From contig QQUF01000002.1 of assembly GCA_008501735.1 (NCBI GenBank), positions 57,280-121,279 of the forward strand: a stretch of DNA of 64,000 nt, in the 5' to 3' direction. Position numbers and translations under genes: made by a program. The stretch comes from Calditrichota bacterium (GTDB lineage Bacteria; CLD3). The notes beneath the pieces were generated by a model. The model was not told the DNA's origin and made no database searches. It worked only from the letters and a program-made list of their open reading frames with translations. Below, one piece after another: positions 36,637 through 45,572 of the stretch (position 1 is the first letter of the stretch; every line of letters starts with the position of its first letter).

Positions 36637-38472
36637 TTAATCTAATTCGAACTCTTCACGCCAGTCAATATTTTCAACATATTCACTTTGTTCTGTTTTC
36701 GTTAACAAATAATCTCCAAGAACGAGATAATCCATATTTGTTCTCATAAAACATCGGTAAGCATCTTCTGGGTTACAAACAATCGGCTCACCACGAACAT
36801 TAAAAGATGTATTTATGATAACCGCACAACCTGTTTTCTTATCAAATGCCTTAATAAGTCTGTAATACTCAGGATTTGTATTTTCGTGAACGGTCTGAAT
36901 CCTTGCAGAGTAATCTACGTGTGTAATTGCTGGCATTGTCGAACGAAGAATGTTAAGTTTTTCAATCCCAAATAATTTTTCTTGTTCTTCCGTCATTGGA
37001 GTTTGTAACTCTTTTTTAACTGGAGCAACCAAGAGCATATAAGGACTTGTGTGATAAGGGTCTAAATTCTCAATTTCAAAAAACTCATCTACTTTTTCCC
37101 CCATTACTGAAGGTGCAAAAGGTCTGAAACTTTCCCTAAATTTGATTTTTAGGTTCATAATTTCTTGCATTTTGGGAGAACGAGGATCACCAATTATTGA
37201 ACGACCACCTAAAGCACGAGGTCCAAATTCCATTCTTCCTGAAAACCAACCAATAACATTTTCTGTTGCCAAAATCTCAGCAAGAGTATCATATTTTTCT
37301 TCTTTGGTTAATTTTCGGTGTTTGAGATTGTTTTTAGAAAGAAAATCTTCAATTTCTTGGTCTCCAAAATCAGGTCCTAAATAAGAACCGTATTGGAAGT
37401 CATTAAGACCGTCAGCCTTTCTTGAATTTCCAAGATAACGATGCCAAGTATAAAGTGCACAACCTAAAGCTCCACCAGCGTCACCAGCGGCAGGTTGAAT
37501 CCAAATCTTATCGAAAATCTTTTCTTCTAAAATCTTACCATTTCCAACACAGTTTAAAGCAACTCCACCAGCCATTACAAGATTTTTCATTCCTGTAGTT
37601 TTGCGAATATGACGAGCTGTTTTGAGCATTACTTCTTCCGTAACAGACTGAACGCTTCTTGCCAAATCCATCTCTCTTTGAGAAATAGTTGTTTCCGATT
37701 TTCTTGGAGGAGCACCGAAAAGTTTGTCAAATTTTTCATTAGTCATTGTCAAGCCAGCACAATAATTGAAATATTCCATATTCAATTTAAATGAGCCGTC
37801 ATCTTTAATGTCTATCAAATTATCTTTGATTGTTTTGACAAAAGTTTCTTCGCCATAAGGAGCAAGTCCCATTACTTTGTATTCACCAGAATTTACTTTA
37901 AAACCTGTGTAATAAGTAAAAGCTGAGTAAAGAAGTCCTATTGAATGAGGGAACCTAATTTCATAGTGAATATCAAGTTCGTTTCCTCGTCCAACTCCCC
38001 AACTTGAAGTTGCCCATTCACCTACTCCATCAAGAGTAAGGAAAGCAGCCTCCTGAAAAGGAGAAGCATAAAAAGCACTTGCTGCGTGAGACTCGTGATG
38101 TTCAGGGTAAATAATTTTACCTTCATAACCATTGAGTTGCTTTTTAATTAAATCTGGAATCCATAATTTTTCTTTTAGCCAAAGCGGAATTGCCTTAATA
38201 AAAGAGTCAAAACCTACCGGAGCAAAGGCAAGGTAAGTTTCGAGAATTCGTTCGAACTTCAAAAATGGCTTATCATAGAATGAAACGTAGTCAATATCTT
38301 CTAAAGTGATATTGCCTTCTTGTAAACAATAATTTACAGCGTTGCTTGGAAAGCCCGAATCGTGTTTCTTTCGAGTAAACCTTTCCTCTTGTGCAGCAGC
38401 AATGATTTTTCCATCTTTTATCAATGCTGCAGCAGAATCGTGATAGAAACAAGAAATACCGAGTATATTCAA
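36637..38472 (-). CDS. Carbamoyltransferase (NodU/CmcH/TobZ family)
   Basis: A 611-residue O-carbamoyltransferase. The N-terminal Kae1-like domain starts MNILGISCFYHDSAAAL, with HHESHA at residues 125-130 as the metal-binding region. The C-terminal YrdC-like domain includes GRMEFGPRALGGRSIIGDPR. The enzyme makes carbamoyl adenylate from carbamoyl phosphate and ATP and passes the carbamoyl group to a hydroxyl, here presumably of a sugar. The downstream SxtJ and DUF5989 genes form the usual trio. All recognisable motifs are present and length is normal. Confidence 0.93.
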   Translation of the reverse strand: MNILGISCFYHDSAAALIKDGKIIAAAQEERFTRKKHDSGFPSNAVNYCLQEGNITLEDIDYVSFYDKPFLKFERILETYLAFAPVGFDSFIKAIPLWLKEKLWIPDLIKKQLNGYEGKIIYPEHHESHAASAFYASPFQEAAFLTLDGVGEWATSSWGVGRGNELDIHYEIRFPHSIGLLYSAFTYYTGFKVNSGEYKVMGLAPYGEETFVKTIKDNLIDIKDDGSFKLNMEYFNYCAGLTMTNEKFDKLFGAPPRKSETTISQREMDLARSVQSVTEEVMLKTARHIRKTTGMKNLVMAGGVALNCVGNGKILEEKIFDKIWIQPAAGDAGGALGCALYTWHRYLGNSRKADGLNDFQYGSYLGPDFGDQEIEDFLSKNNLKHRKLTKEEKYDTLAEILATENVIGWFSGRMEFGPRALGGRSIIGDPRSPKMQEIMNLKIKFRESFRPFAPSVMGEKVDEFFEIENLDPYHTSPYMLLVAPVKKELQTPMTEEQEKLFGIEKLNILRSTMPAITHVDYSARIQTVHENTNPEYYRLIKAFDKKTGCAVIINTSFNVRGEPIVCNPEDAYRCFMRTNMDYLVLGDYLLTKTEQSEYVENIDWREEFELD

Positions 38473-38502
38473 TTTACATACCCTTTCGAGGTGTTTATTA
38501 AA

Positions 38503-39693
38503 TTAATCTTCTGAAATTAATAAATTATTTTTTAAATGATTATAAAGAATTTCTCCAGCTAACCTATGACCATCATAATTCCAATGACAATCGCATCCCT
38601 TCCCCCCATTATCCTCAAACCCATGAAAGTAAACACCCTCTTTTTGGTATCTTTGATTAAACTCTTTAAGTAAATTTAACATTGTAATACCATTTTCTTC
38701 AGAATACTTTTGCAACATTTTATCTGGTCTCTCTAAATCATACTTATCCTTACCTAACCCTCTATCCAAATCATCACTAAGTTTATCACTAATTTGAGCA
38801 CTATTTGTAAGAGTAACCAATAAAAATTTGGAACCATTTTCGTTAACACTATTTTTAAATTTTTTAATAATCTCAAATGTAGTATTAAATGCTTCTTCCC
38901 AAACTTCTGGTGGTTCTTTTAAATACACCTTCCAATCATTACGAAAATTCATCTTTTCTGATGGATCTAGTATTTTAGCCTGATTCTTTTTTTCTTGATT
39001 AAATAAAAGGTCTTTTCTTTGAATAATTAATGATACTAGGTAAGATTTGTTTTTTAAAATTCTGAAAGTATTTCTAATAGGAGTAAGCCTTTGCTCTATA
39101 TTTTTCTTATAACTTAAATCTTCCTTTAATTTCCCATTTGCATCTAAAAAGAAATATGGTCTAGATGTTGATTGATCTAATTCCTTTGAATTATTTCTAA
39201 AATCATTTCCAGTTAAAAACGCAAGTATAACTAAGTCTGCATTATATTTTATACCTTCAGATGTATAAAGTTTATATGAATTTGCTGTTCCATAGCCTGA
39301 CATTCCCATATTTAGCACTTCATATTTGACTAAAGGATTAGAAGTATACTCATTTAATTTACGTTCTAATATCTTAGTAAACGAGCTATCTAAATCCACC
39401 TGCATAGCTTCAGTATAAGAATCCCCAAAAACTAATATTCTATATGTATTTTTACTTTTTTCGTATTCATACTCATAATCTCTTATTCCTTTTGAATTAA
39501 TGTACCCTTCGGATTTACCTTCCTTATTATGAATATAATAAGCATTTTCCATCAATCTTGCTCCTGTATGAATATCTGGTCTAGTGTAATGTGGAGCATT
39601 AAACTTTGTAATTCGCAGAAAGAACTCTGCTATCACAAAAAATAGCAAGAATGAGAAACAAACTGTTAGGAAACTAAATATCTTTTTTTTCAT
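38503..39693 (-). CDS. SGNH/GDSL hydrolase-like protein with N-terminal membrane anchor
   Basis: A 396-residue protein with an N-terminal hydrophobic segment (residues 6-25), a block I motif FGDSYTEAM (nucleophile S92), a GxxN-like element in FLTGNDFRNN, and a block V DxH pair at D368 and H370 in CDCHWNYDGHRLAG. The catalytic domain should face the periplasm. SGNH proteins in polysaccharide loci remove or transfer acetyl groups; which one applies is unclear. It lies between the flippase 2 gene and the carbamoyltransferase gene. Confidence 0.8.
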   Translation of the reverse strand: MKKKIFSFLTVCFSFLLFFVIAEFFLRITKFNAPHYTRPDIHTGARLMENAYYIHNKEGKSEGYINSKGIRDYEYEYEKSKNTYRILVFGDSYTEAMQVDLDSSFTKILERKLNEYTSNPLVKYEVLNMGMSGYGTANSYKLYTSEGIKYNADLVILAFLTGNDFRNNSKELDQSTSRPYFFLDANGKLKEDLSYKKNIEQRLTPIRNTFRILKNKSYLVSLIIQRKDLLFNQEKKNQAKILDPSEKMNFRNDWKVYLKEPPEVWEEAFNTTFEIIKKFKNSVNENGSKFLLVTLTNSAQISDKLSDDLDRGLGKDKYDLERPDKMLQKYSEENGITMLNLLKEFNQRYQKEGVYFHGFEDNGGKGCDCHWNYDGHRLAGEILYNHLKNNLLISED

Positions 39694-39719
39694 TTAACTT
39701 AGAGTTTTTAAAGGGTTAA

Positions 39720-41210
39720 TTACTTTTGAATAAGTTTAAATTTGAAGAGAACAAGATAAACAAATAAACCGTAAATTGAGCCACTAATAAGAGTATAAAC
39801 AACTCCGTCAAAATTCATACCCAAGATTTCTAATGGGTTAGCGAACATAAAATTACGAGCTATAAATTTAATACAGATTACTAATAGGAAAATTGATATA
39901 ATCTTTCCAGCAATAGAGAAAAAGTTTTTTAAACTTTGATTCCCTACCTTTAGAACACTCATAAAAGACATTGAAATGAAATACCCAAAAAGAGTAATTC
40001 CACTACATAAAGTTACACCAATTAAACCTGCGTCAAATACCTCTAATGCAAGCCAATTTGAGCCAAATGCCAAACCAATTAAAAATACTTCAATAGCTAA
40101 AATATAATTTTGCTTACCAACAGTTATTAAAGATTGTGTAAAGAATCTTGTCACAGCCATAAAAATACTTGGTGTTATTAGGAGCTCAAGAATTAATTTA
40201 GAAGGTTCGTACTTCGGAAGAAAATTATCTACGAGAAAAAAAGCAGCACCTTCTATACCATATCCAACTAAAGGTGAAATAATCCCTAAAACGATTACAC
40301 CGTGGTAAAGTGTTTTGACAACTTGAGACTCATCTTCATTTTTACCAAATTCTAGTAGAGCTTTTTGGTATAAAACTGAGCTTACAGACTTTCCTCCCAT
40401 ATAATAGAACGCTGCTAATCCTGCTGGAAATGAATAAAGACCCAAATCAGTTTCATCTAGATAATTAAGAATCATAATCCTATCCGCTGTGTTTACGACT
40501 GTCTCACAGACACTGGTTAGAATCAATGGAATGCCAACAATTAAAAGATTTTTTAAAGCATTAATATCAATCTTAAACTTAAAAAACTCATCATTAGTTT
40601 TATAAGTATAAATATTTGTTATTAAATAGGATAGAAGCATTGCAAGTATAACTGCTTTGTTTGATATAACGAAAACTAATGAAATCGAAAAAACAAGCAG
40701 AATGACTGATTGCATAATGCTTTGAAATGCAAGCCTATTGAATTGATTTTTGCAACGCCAAAGCCCATTGTTAAAGTTATATAAGTAGTACATAGGGAGC
40801 GTTGCACCAAAAACAATAAAACCAAATCTATAAATTGGTTGTAAATCTGCTAAAAGCCCATAAATAGCTAAACCAACAAAAGCAACAGTGCTTAAAGTCA
40901 TAGTATAACTAAATGCCGTGTCTTTATAAGTTTCAGCTAGATCATTTTCTCCCTTCCCACGCAAATAAGGAATCTTCTGGAGCATTGCCAGATAAGTTCC
41001 AGACTGTAAATAAACTCCATAAGTCAAAATCAGAGAAATAGCAGAAACCTCTCCCATTAATGCAGGACCAAGAATCTTCGCTAAAACGAAACTCTGAACA
41101 AACCTAAACACTGAAGTTCCATATTGAGCCCCAGTATAGAAAATTGAATTTCTTTTAGTTGGACTGAGCGAGGAAAATTTCTTTTGTACAAAAGTTGATA
41201 TAGATTTCAT
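39720..41210 (-). CDS. Polysaccharide flippase, Wzx type (copy 2)
   Basis: A 496-residue protein with 12-14 hydrophobic segments and the MVF-superfamily N-terminus (FYTGAQYGTSVFRFVQSFVLAKILGPALMGE). It should flip lipid-linked glycan. It is different in sequence from the flippase at 15895 and sits beside the kds genes and a GT4 gene, so it may handle a separate unit. It starts at ATG 41210, 20 bases after the GT4 stop. Confidence 0.87.
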   Translation of the reverse strand: MKSISTFVQKKFSSLSPTKRNSIFYTGAQYGTSVFRFVQSFVLAKILGPALMGEVSAISLILTYGVYLQSGTYLAMLQKIPYLRGKGENDLAETYKDTAFSYTMTLSTVAFVGLAIYGLLADLQPIYRFGFIVFGATLPMYYLYNFNNGLWRCKNQFNRLAFQSIMQSVILLVFSISLVFVISNKAVILAMLLSYLITNIYTYKTNDEFFKFKIDINALKNLLIVGIPLILTSVCETVVNTADRIMILNYLDETDLGLYSFPAGLAAFYYMGGKSVSSVLYQKALLEFGKNEDESQVVKTLYHGVIVLGIISPLVGYGIEGAAFFLVDNFLPKYEPSKLILELLITPSIFMAVTRFFTQSLITVGKQNYILAIEVFLIGLAFGSNWLALEVFDAGLIGVTLCSGITLFGYFISMSFMSVLKVGNQSLKNFFSIAGKIISIFLLVICIKFIARNFMFANPLEILGMNFDGVVYTLISGSIYGLFVYLVLFKFKLIQK

Positions 41211-41230
41211 TGAGTTGGATATATGCCCAA

Positions 41231-42334
41231 TTAAATAGTATCGATTATGCTGGTAATTTTTTCCATTACTTTTTCCTCGCTATGATTTTCCCTAACATAA
41301 TCAAAACCACTTCTACCCAGTTTATTTCTTAAATCAATATCAACATTTAATAGCCTTATATCTTTGGCCATTTGTTCAATCGTCTTAGAATGAATGCCTG
41401 TTCCAAATTTATCAAATATAGAGTCTGGATTTACACTAAGCGATATTATAGGAACATGGTAAATCCACCCTTCAATCCAAGTATTTGAAAACCCTTCTCG
41501 ATTTGAAGTATTCAAAAGTGCAATACTTTTTTCGTAAAACTTATGAATTTCTTCCCTACTGACAGACTCCTTAAAAATGACATTTTCAAGACTAAGAAAC
41601 TCATTTTTATATTTATTAAAATACTCCATATTTTCTCTTGGAGCACCTATTACTAAAAACTTAACTGATGGCAACATTTTAGCAAGTTTTACCATAACGT
41701 CAGGTTGTTTTGGTGGTCCTATTAATCCGACCCAAAGGAAATATTCCTTAGGAGAATCTAATTTTACATCAAACCCCCACATCGTTATGTTTTTTATTAA
41801 ATCAGATTCTAAAGAATGTGTTTCCATAAGGAGATTCTTCTGTTCGTTGGTTTGGACTAAAACTTTAGAAGCATTTCTTAATCCATACTCATAAAGTTTT
41901 CCATCTCGCATATTAGTTTTACTTGTATACCCAAAGTTTACATTATGCAAACTTGCAGACATAAAAATAAATTTTTTGTTAAACAACTTACAGTACAAAG
42001 CTATTAGACCAGTGAGTGCACTTGCACCTCTTTGAATATAAACATCAGCGTCAGATTCTTTTAACGCTAGAAGAAACTTAGGTGTATAACGGTAAAAGAA
42101 ATGAAAAAAAGGAATTATTCCTCCTTCAGGGTTACATTCAAGTACTTCAAAGTTTTCAAATTTGTATTTAGTTTTTTGTTTATCAAAAACCAATAATGTT
42201 GTCGGATAACCCAACTCTGCAAGTTTTCTGGTAAGTAATAATATTTGAAGTTCAGCTCCTCCAAGTTTGTAATCGGCTTCTTTCTTAACAAACTTTCCCA
42301 AAGAGGGTGAAATTAGACAAACTTTTTTTTTCAT
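41231..42334 (-). CDS. Glycosyltransferase family 4
   Basis: A GT-B enzyme of about 367 residues counted from ATG 42334, where the typical KKKVCLISPSLGKFVKKEADYKLGG opening begins. An earlier in-frame start at 42412 would overlap kdsA by 47 bases and give an unlikely N-terminus. The donor domain shows FLWVGLIGPPKQPDVMVKLA and LNTSNREGFSNTWIEGWIYHVPII, with the EX7E-type glutamates. Because kdsA and kdsB are just upstream it could be a KDO-linked step, but nothing in its own sequence proves that. Confidence 0.87.
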   Translation of the reverse strand: MKKKVCLISPSLGKFVKKEADYKLGGAELQILLLTRKLAELGYPTTLLVFDKQKTKYKFENFEVLECNPEGGIIPFFHFFYRYTPKFLLALKESDADVYIQRGASALTGLIALYCKLFNKKFIFMSASLHNVNFGYTSKTNMRDGKLYEYGLRNASKVLVQTNEQKNLLMETHSLESDLIKNITMWGFDVKLDSPKEYFLWVGLIGPPKQPDVMVKLAKMLPSVKFLVIGAPRENMEYFNKYKNEFLSLENVIFKESVSREEIHKFYEKSIALLNTSNREGFSNTWIEGWIYHVPIISLSVNPDSIFDKFGTGIHSKTIEQMAKDIRLLNVDIDLRNKLGRSGFDYVRENHSEEKVMEKITSIIDTI

Positions 42335-42365
42335 AAGGCTAAACAAATATTCAAAGTATCTACCA

Positions 42366-43139
42366 TTAATTAAAAATAATTCCATTTGAAAAATTGCTGA
42401 TACTTTGGGCACATTTTGTAAATTCGTCTATTGAAATCATCGAATCTGAATCTGAAAGTGCTAACGCAGGATTTTGGTGCACCTCAAAGAAGAAGCCTTT
42501 TATACCCATTCCAGCAGCGGCTTTTGTAAATGGCAGAACATAATTTTTGTCTTTGCAAGAATGAGTAGCATCAAAAGCTACTGGAAAATTCAAATTTTCC
42601 ATATCTACTAGATTCTTAAAATCAACTACAAGATTATTGTAACCAAAAGTATTGCCTCTTTCGGTAAGAATTATACTTTCATTTCCAACCGATAACACTT
42701 TTTCACAAGCAAATTTCATATCCTTACCAGATAAAAACTGACCTTTTTTTATATTAATGATTTTGCCTGTTTGGGCAGAAGCTATCAATAGATCTGTTTG
42801 CCGACATAAGAAAGCAGGTATTTGTATAACATCTACAACTTCACTAACCTCTTTAACTTGTGAAGTCTCGTGAATATCCGTTACAATTGGCAACTGATAG
42901 ATTTCTTTTATTTTTTGTAAGACCCTAAGCCCTTTATCAATTCCTAAACCACGAAAAGAATTTATAGAAGTTCTATTAGCTTTATCAAATGAAGCCTTGA
43001 AAATTAGAGTAATCTCTAAAGAGTTACAAATCTTCTGAAGTTTCCCAGCCAAATCAATTGCCATATTTTCATCTTCTATCACACAGGGACCAGAGATACA
43101 AAATGCTCTTTTTTGTATTTTTTGATACAAATTATTCAT
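42366..43139 (-). CDS. kdsA: 3-deoxy-8-phosphooctulonate synthase (KdsA)
   Basis: Condenses arabinose 5-phosphate with phosphoenolpyruvate to KDO 8-phosphate. The protein of 257 residues (from ATG 43139) is a TIM barrel with ISGPCVIEDE, FKASFDKANRTSINSFRG, TDIHE, IPAFLCRQTDLL and the FFFEVHQNPALALSD ending, all diagnostic for KdsA. The ATG lies inside the kdsB stop region (8-base overlap); a TTG at 43145 is the alternative. Partner genes kdsD and kdsC are not in the window, so they may be elsewhere. Confidence 0.95.
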   Translation of the reverse strand: MNNLYQKIQKRAFCISGPCVIEDENMAIDLAGKLQKICNSLEITLIFKASFDKANRTSINSFRGLGIDKGLRVLQKIKEIYQLPIVTDIHETSQVKEVSEVVDVIQIPAFLCRQTDLLIASAQTGKIINIKKGQFLSGKDMKFACEKVLSVGNESIILTERGNTFGYNNLVVDFKNLVDMENLNFPVAFDATHSCKDKNYVLPFTKAAAGMGIKGFFFEVHQNPALALSDSDSMISIDEFTKCAQSISNFSNGIIFN

Positions 43140-43869
43140 TTCCAAGAATCTTCCTCGCCCTGTCTAAATCTTCTTGAGTATTAATGCTTAAAGAATTTCC
43201 TTCAGATTCTAACATTTTGATTTTATAACCATTCATTAAAAATTTTAATTGTTCTAATTTTTCAATTTTTTCAATTTCATAATCTTTTAACGAAGAGAAA
43301 TTCAGTAAAAAGTTTTTTGTATACCCGTAAATTCCAATATGTTTCCAATAGTCGAACCCTGTTTTTTTAAAATCCACACTATTTCGACAAAAGGGTATTC
43401 TTGAACGTGAGAAATAAAGAGCATTATAATTTTGGTCGATTACAACTTTAACAACATTTTCATTCGTTAATTCCTCGAAATTACTAATTCTAGTCATTGA
43501 ACTAACAATTTGATCCTTCTCTTTCGACAACTCACAAATTACTTCGTCTATTAAAGTTGGTTCGATAAAAAGTTCGTCCCCTTGAACATTAATAACTAAA
43601 TCAGCATCTATTCGGGAACAAATTTGTGCAATTCTCTCCGTACCTGACTCACAAACACCTTCTCTCAATAGAATTCTGTCAGTAAATTTTGAGCAAACAC
43701 TTTCTACTTTGGGACTATCTGTAACAATAAATACTTCATCTGCAAAACTTGATTTGGAAGCTTGTTCATACACTCTTTGAATTAAGCTTTTCCCACAGAC
43801 CTCAAGTATAGCTTTATTTTCTAATCTTTTTGAGTCAAGTCTAGCAGGTATAATTATAGATGTTTTCAA
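43132..43869 (-). CDS. kdsB: 3-deoxy-manno-octulosonate cytidylyltransferase (KdsB)
   Basis: Activates KDO with CTP to CMP-KDO. The 245-residue protein has the IIPARLDSKRLENKAIL nucleotide-binding N-terminus, VINVQGDELFIEP, the ALYFSRSRIPF segment, HIGIYGYTKNFLL and the LEQLKFLMNGYKI motif. It starts with TTG 43869; no in-frame ATG is available, and the alignment at the N-terminus supports that start. It is coupled to kdsA by overlap. Location in a capsule-type locus suggests that KDO is part of this glycan or its lipid anchor. Confidence 0.95.
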   Translation of the reverse strand: MKTSIIIPARLDSKRLENKAILEVCGKSLIQRVYEQASKSSFADEVFIVTDSPKVESVCSKFTDRILLREGVCESGTERIAQICSRIDADLVINVQGDELFIEPTLIDEVICELSKEKDQIVSSMTRISNFEELTNENVVKVVIDQNYNALYFSRSRIPFCRNSVDFKKTGFDYWKHIGIYGYTKNFLLNFSSLKDYEIEKIEKLEQLKFLMNGYKIKMLESEGNSLSINTQEDLDRARKILGNE

Positions 43870-43882
43870 ATTAAAAGTTTAA

Positions 43883-45316
43883 TTAGTTTGATATTAATGG
43901 AGCTCCATTACTAATCTGAACACTAGAAATCATTTCAGGTATAACAATCCCTGTATTAGGATATGAGTTTGGAGTTTTCCCATCTCTAATTAAACTAGGT
44001 CCCGAATTACCCCAATAATTACTTGATAGCAAAATATCATTCAAACCGTAAACTGTGCCTTCGTGTAAGCCACTATCTAAAAAGATATTCCACTTCAATT
44101 CATCACTATCAAAGAAATTATTTAAAGAAAAGGATTGCCCATCTTTAGAAGAACCATCAAATGTGAAGTATACATTCATACTATTTTTGAGAAAATTATT
44201 ATTTTGAATTATCATTTTAGTATTCCCATTGACTCTCAATGCATAGGAACTTCCATTTTCATTTTCATTTAAGTTATAAAAGAAGTTTTTATTAATTACT
44301 ACTTCATTTCCACCATTGATAGTAACCCCATTACGAGAATTCATAAAAACGTTATTCTCAACTTCAAGCATAGAAGAAGAAGTCCCTGCTAAATTTATAC
44401 AATCACTAGTTCCAATATTTGAAGAGTTAGAAATAATATTATTTCTCAAGACTAGATTATCAACGCCAGACTGAATTTGAAATATTGATGTGTTATCTAA
44501 GTTCTCGTATATTAGACAATTCTCAATTATACCCAAGGATATTCCATTTAGTTCAAAACTACCATTAGCATTCCTAAATACACTATTTGCAATATTTACT
44601 TCAGCTTTATCATAGGTAATGCTTAAGAAACTGCTTGCAATTAAGTAGTTTATTTCACTAACTGCATCAGTCTGAAATTTTAATTCATTCCAATTTTCAT
44701 CTGGATTTTCACTAAAGAATTCAACTGGATTATTTTCTGTTCCAAGAATTTTCAATTCACCAAATACTTTGATTTTGGAATTTTTTGCTAATTTTATTTG
44801 ACATCCTTCTGGAATTGTTAAACTAGCATTTTCTTCAATGGTAATCACATCTGAAACAAAGTAATTCTTACCCGAAACGAGAATAACATTATCATTTATT
44901 TCATTACCTAAAGTATCATCAGGTAAAATTGTAAAATCAATATTTTTGGAAGATTTAATTTCAAAATCAAGTTCGTAAAGTTTCCCAAAACCTTCTTTTG
45001 TTATTACTAAATTGTATTGCCCCTTCCTAATTTCACTGATTTGAAACCTACCATCTGAATCAGTAAAATCACTGTATATTAAAGGGCTTTTCGTAAACCT
45101 ATGATCAAAAATATTTCTTTGAGACAAAGGTAATCCAATTGAGAAATTATTGACCAAAGTCTCAATATCGAAATCTGGATTCTCCATTGAATAAAGAGAT
45201 ACCTTAACACCACTTAAGTTGTTAGTAGAGTCAGAAATAAGTCCTGTAAAAGACGTTCCCTCATCTTTAGAACAACTGATTAAAAATATAAAAGATAAAA
45301 TTACTAAAATTTTCAT
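43883..45316 (-). CDS. Lipoprotein with carboxypeptidase-regulatory-like and right-handed beta-helix regions
   Basis: A 477-residue protein with a lipoprotein signal peptide (ILSFIFLISCSKDE, lipidated Cys at residue 16). Residues about 20-130 resemble a carboxypeptidase-regulatory-like beta-sandwich (GLISDSTNNLSGVKVSLYS, then DGRFQISEIRKGQYNLVITKEGF). From about 145 to 420 it has repeated NNxF and NxI turns typical of parallel beta-helix proteins, with the ILLSSNYWG segment near the end. Beta-helix proteins in glycan loci may be epimerases, lyases or binding proteins; no catalytic site was recognised. It has a good ribosome site (AGGAG, seven bases ahead). Confidence 0.72.
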   Translation of the reverse strand: MKILVILSFIFLISCSKDEGTSFTGLISDSTNNLSGVKVSLYSMENPDFDIETLVNNFSIGLPLSQRNIFDHRFTKSPLIYSDFTDSDGRFQISEIRKGQYNLVITKEGFGKLYELDFEIKSSKNIDFTILPDDTLGNEINDNVILVSGKNYFVSDVITIEENASLTIPEGCQIKLAKNSKIKVFGELKILGTENNPVEFFSENPDENWNELKFQTDAVSEINYLIASSFLSITYDKAEVNIANSVFRNANGSFELNGISLGIIENCLIYENLDNTSIFQIQSGVDNLVLRNNIISNSSNIGTSDCINLAGTSSSMLEVENNVFMNSRNGVTINGGNEVVINKNFFYNLNENENGSSYALRVNGNTKMIIQNNNFLKNSMNVYFTFDGSSKDGQSFSLNNFFDSDELKWNIFLDSGLHEGTVYGLNDILLSSNYWGNSGPSLIRDGKTPNSYPNTGIVIPEMISSVQISNGAPLISN

Positions 45317-45572
45317 TGCTTAACTCCTATTTGGTTTAGGTACAGCTTCGCCACGTCAACTACATACTGTAGAAAGACAAAAATGCAAAATATAAGTTTT
45401 AAACAACTCTACCAGCATAATTTTGAGCGGTCGAAGTTATGAAATTTACTTTTAAAATTCAATAGAATTAACTTATTACTCTTAATAGTTTTCAACTACG
45501 AAATTAAGTATCTTAAATCTTAATTAAGAAAAGAATTTTTTATACAGATTAGTGTGAATCAAAACAAGTTTA
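45317..45572. other. 256-bp non-coding gap inside the long operon
   Basis: This is the longest gap among the minus-strand glycan genes. No ORF or RNA gene was recognised. On the minus strand there are weak promoter-like pairs such as TTGAAT, 17 bases, TAACTT, but none is convincing. It may hold an internal promoter or mark a joint between two gene blocks. Confidence 0.4.

Noticed and set aside
42335-42412. Upstream start for the GT4 gene at 41231
   Set aside because: It would run 47 bases into kdsA and adds residues not expected in GT4 proteins; ATG 42334 starts at the normal N-terminus.
45317-45572. Internal promoter in the large operon gap
   Set aside because: Several weak -35/-10-like pairs exist, as expected by chance in AT-rich DNA; none was good enough to list as a promoter.
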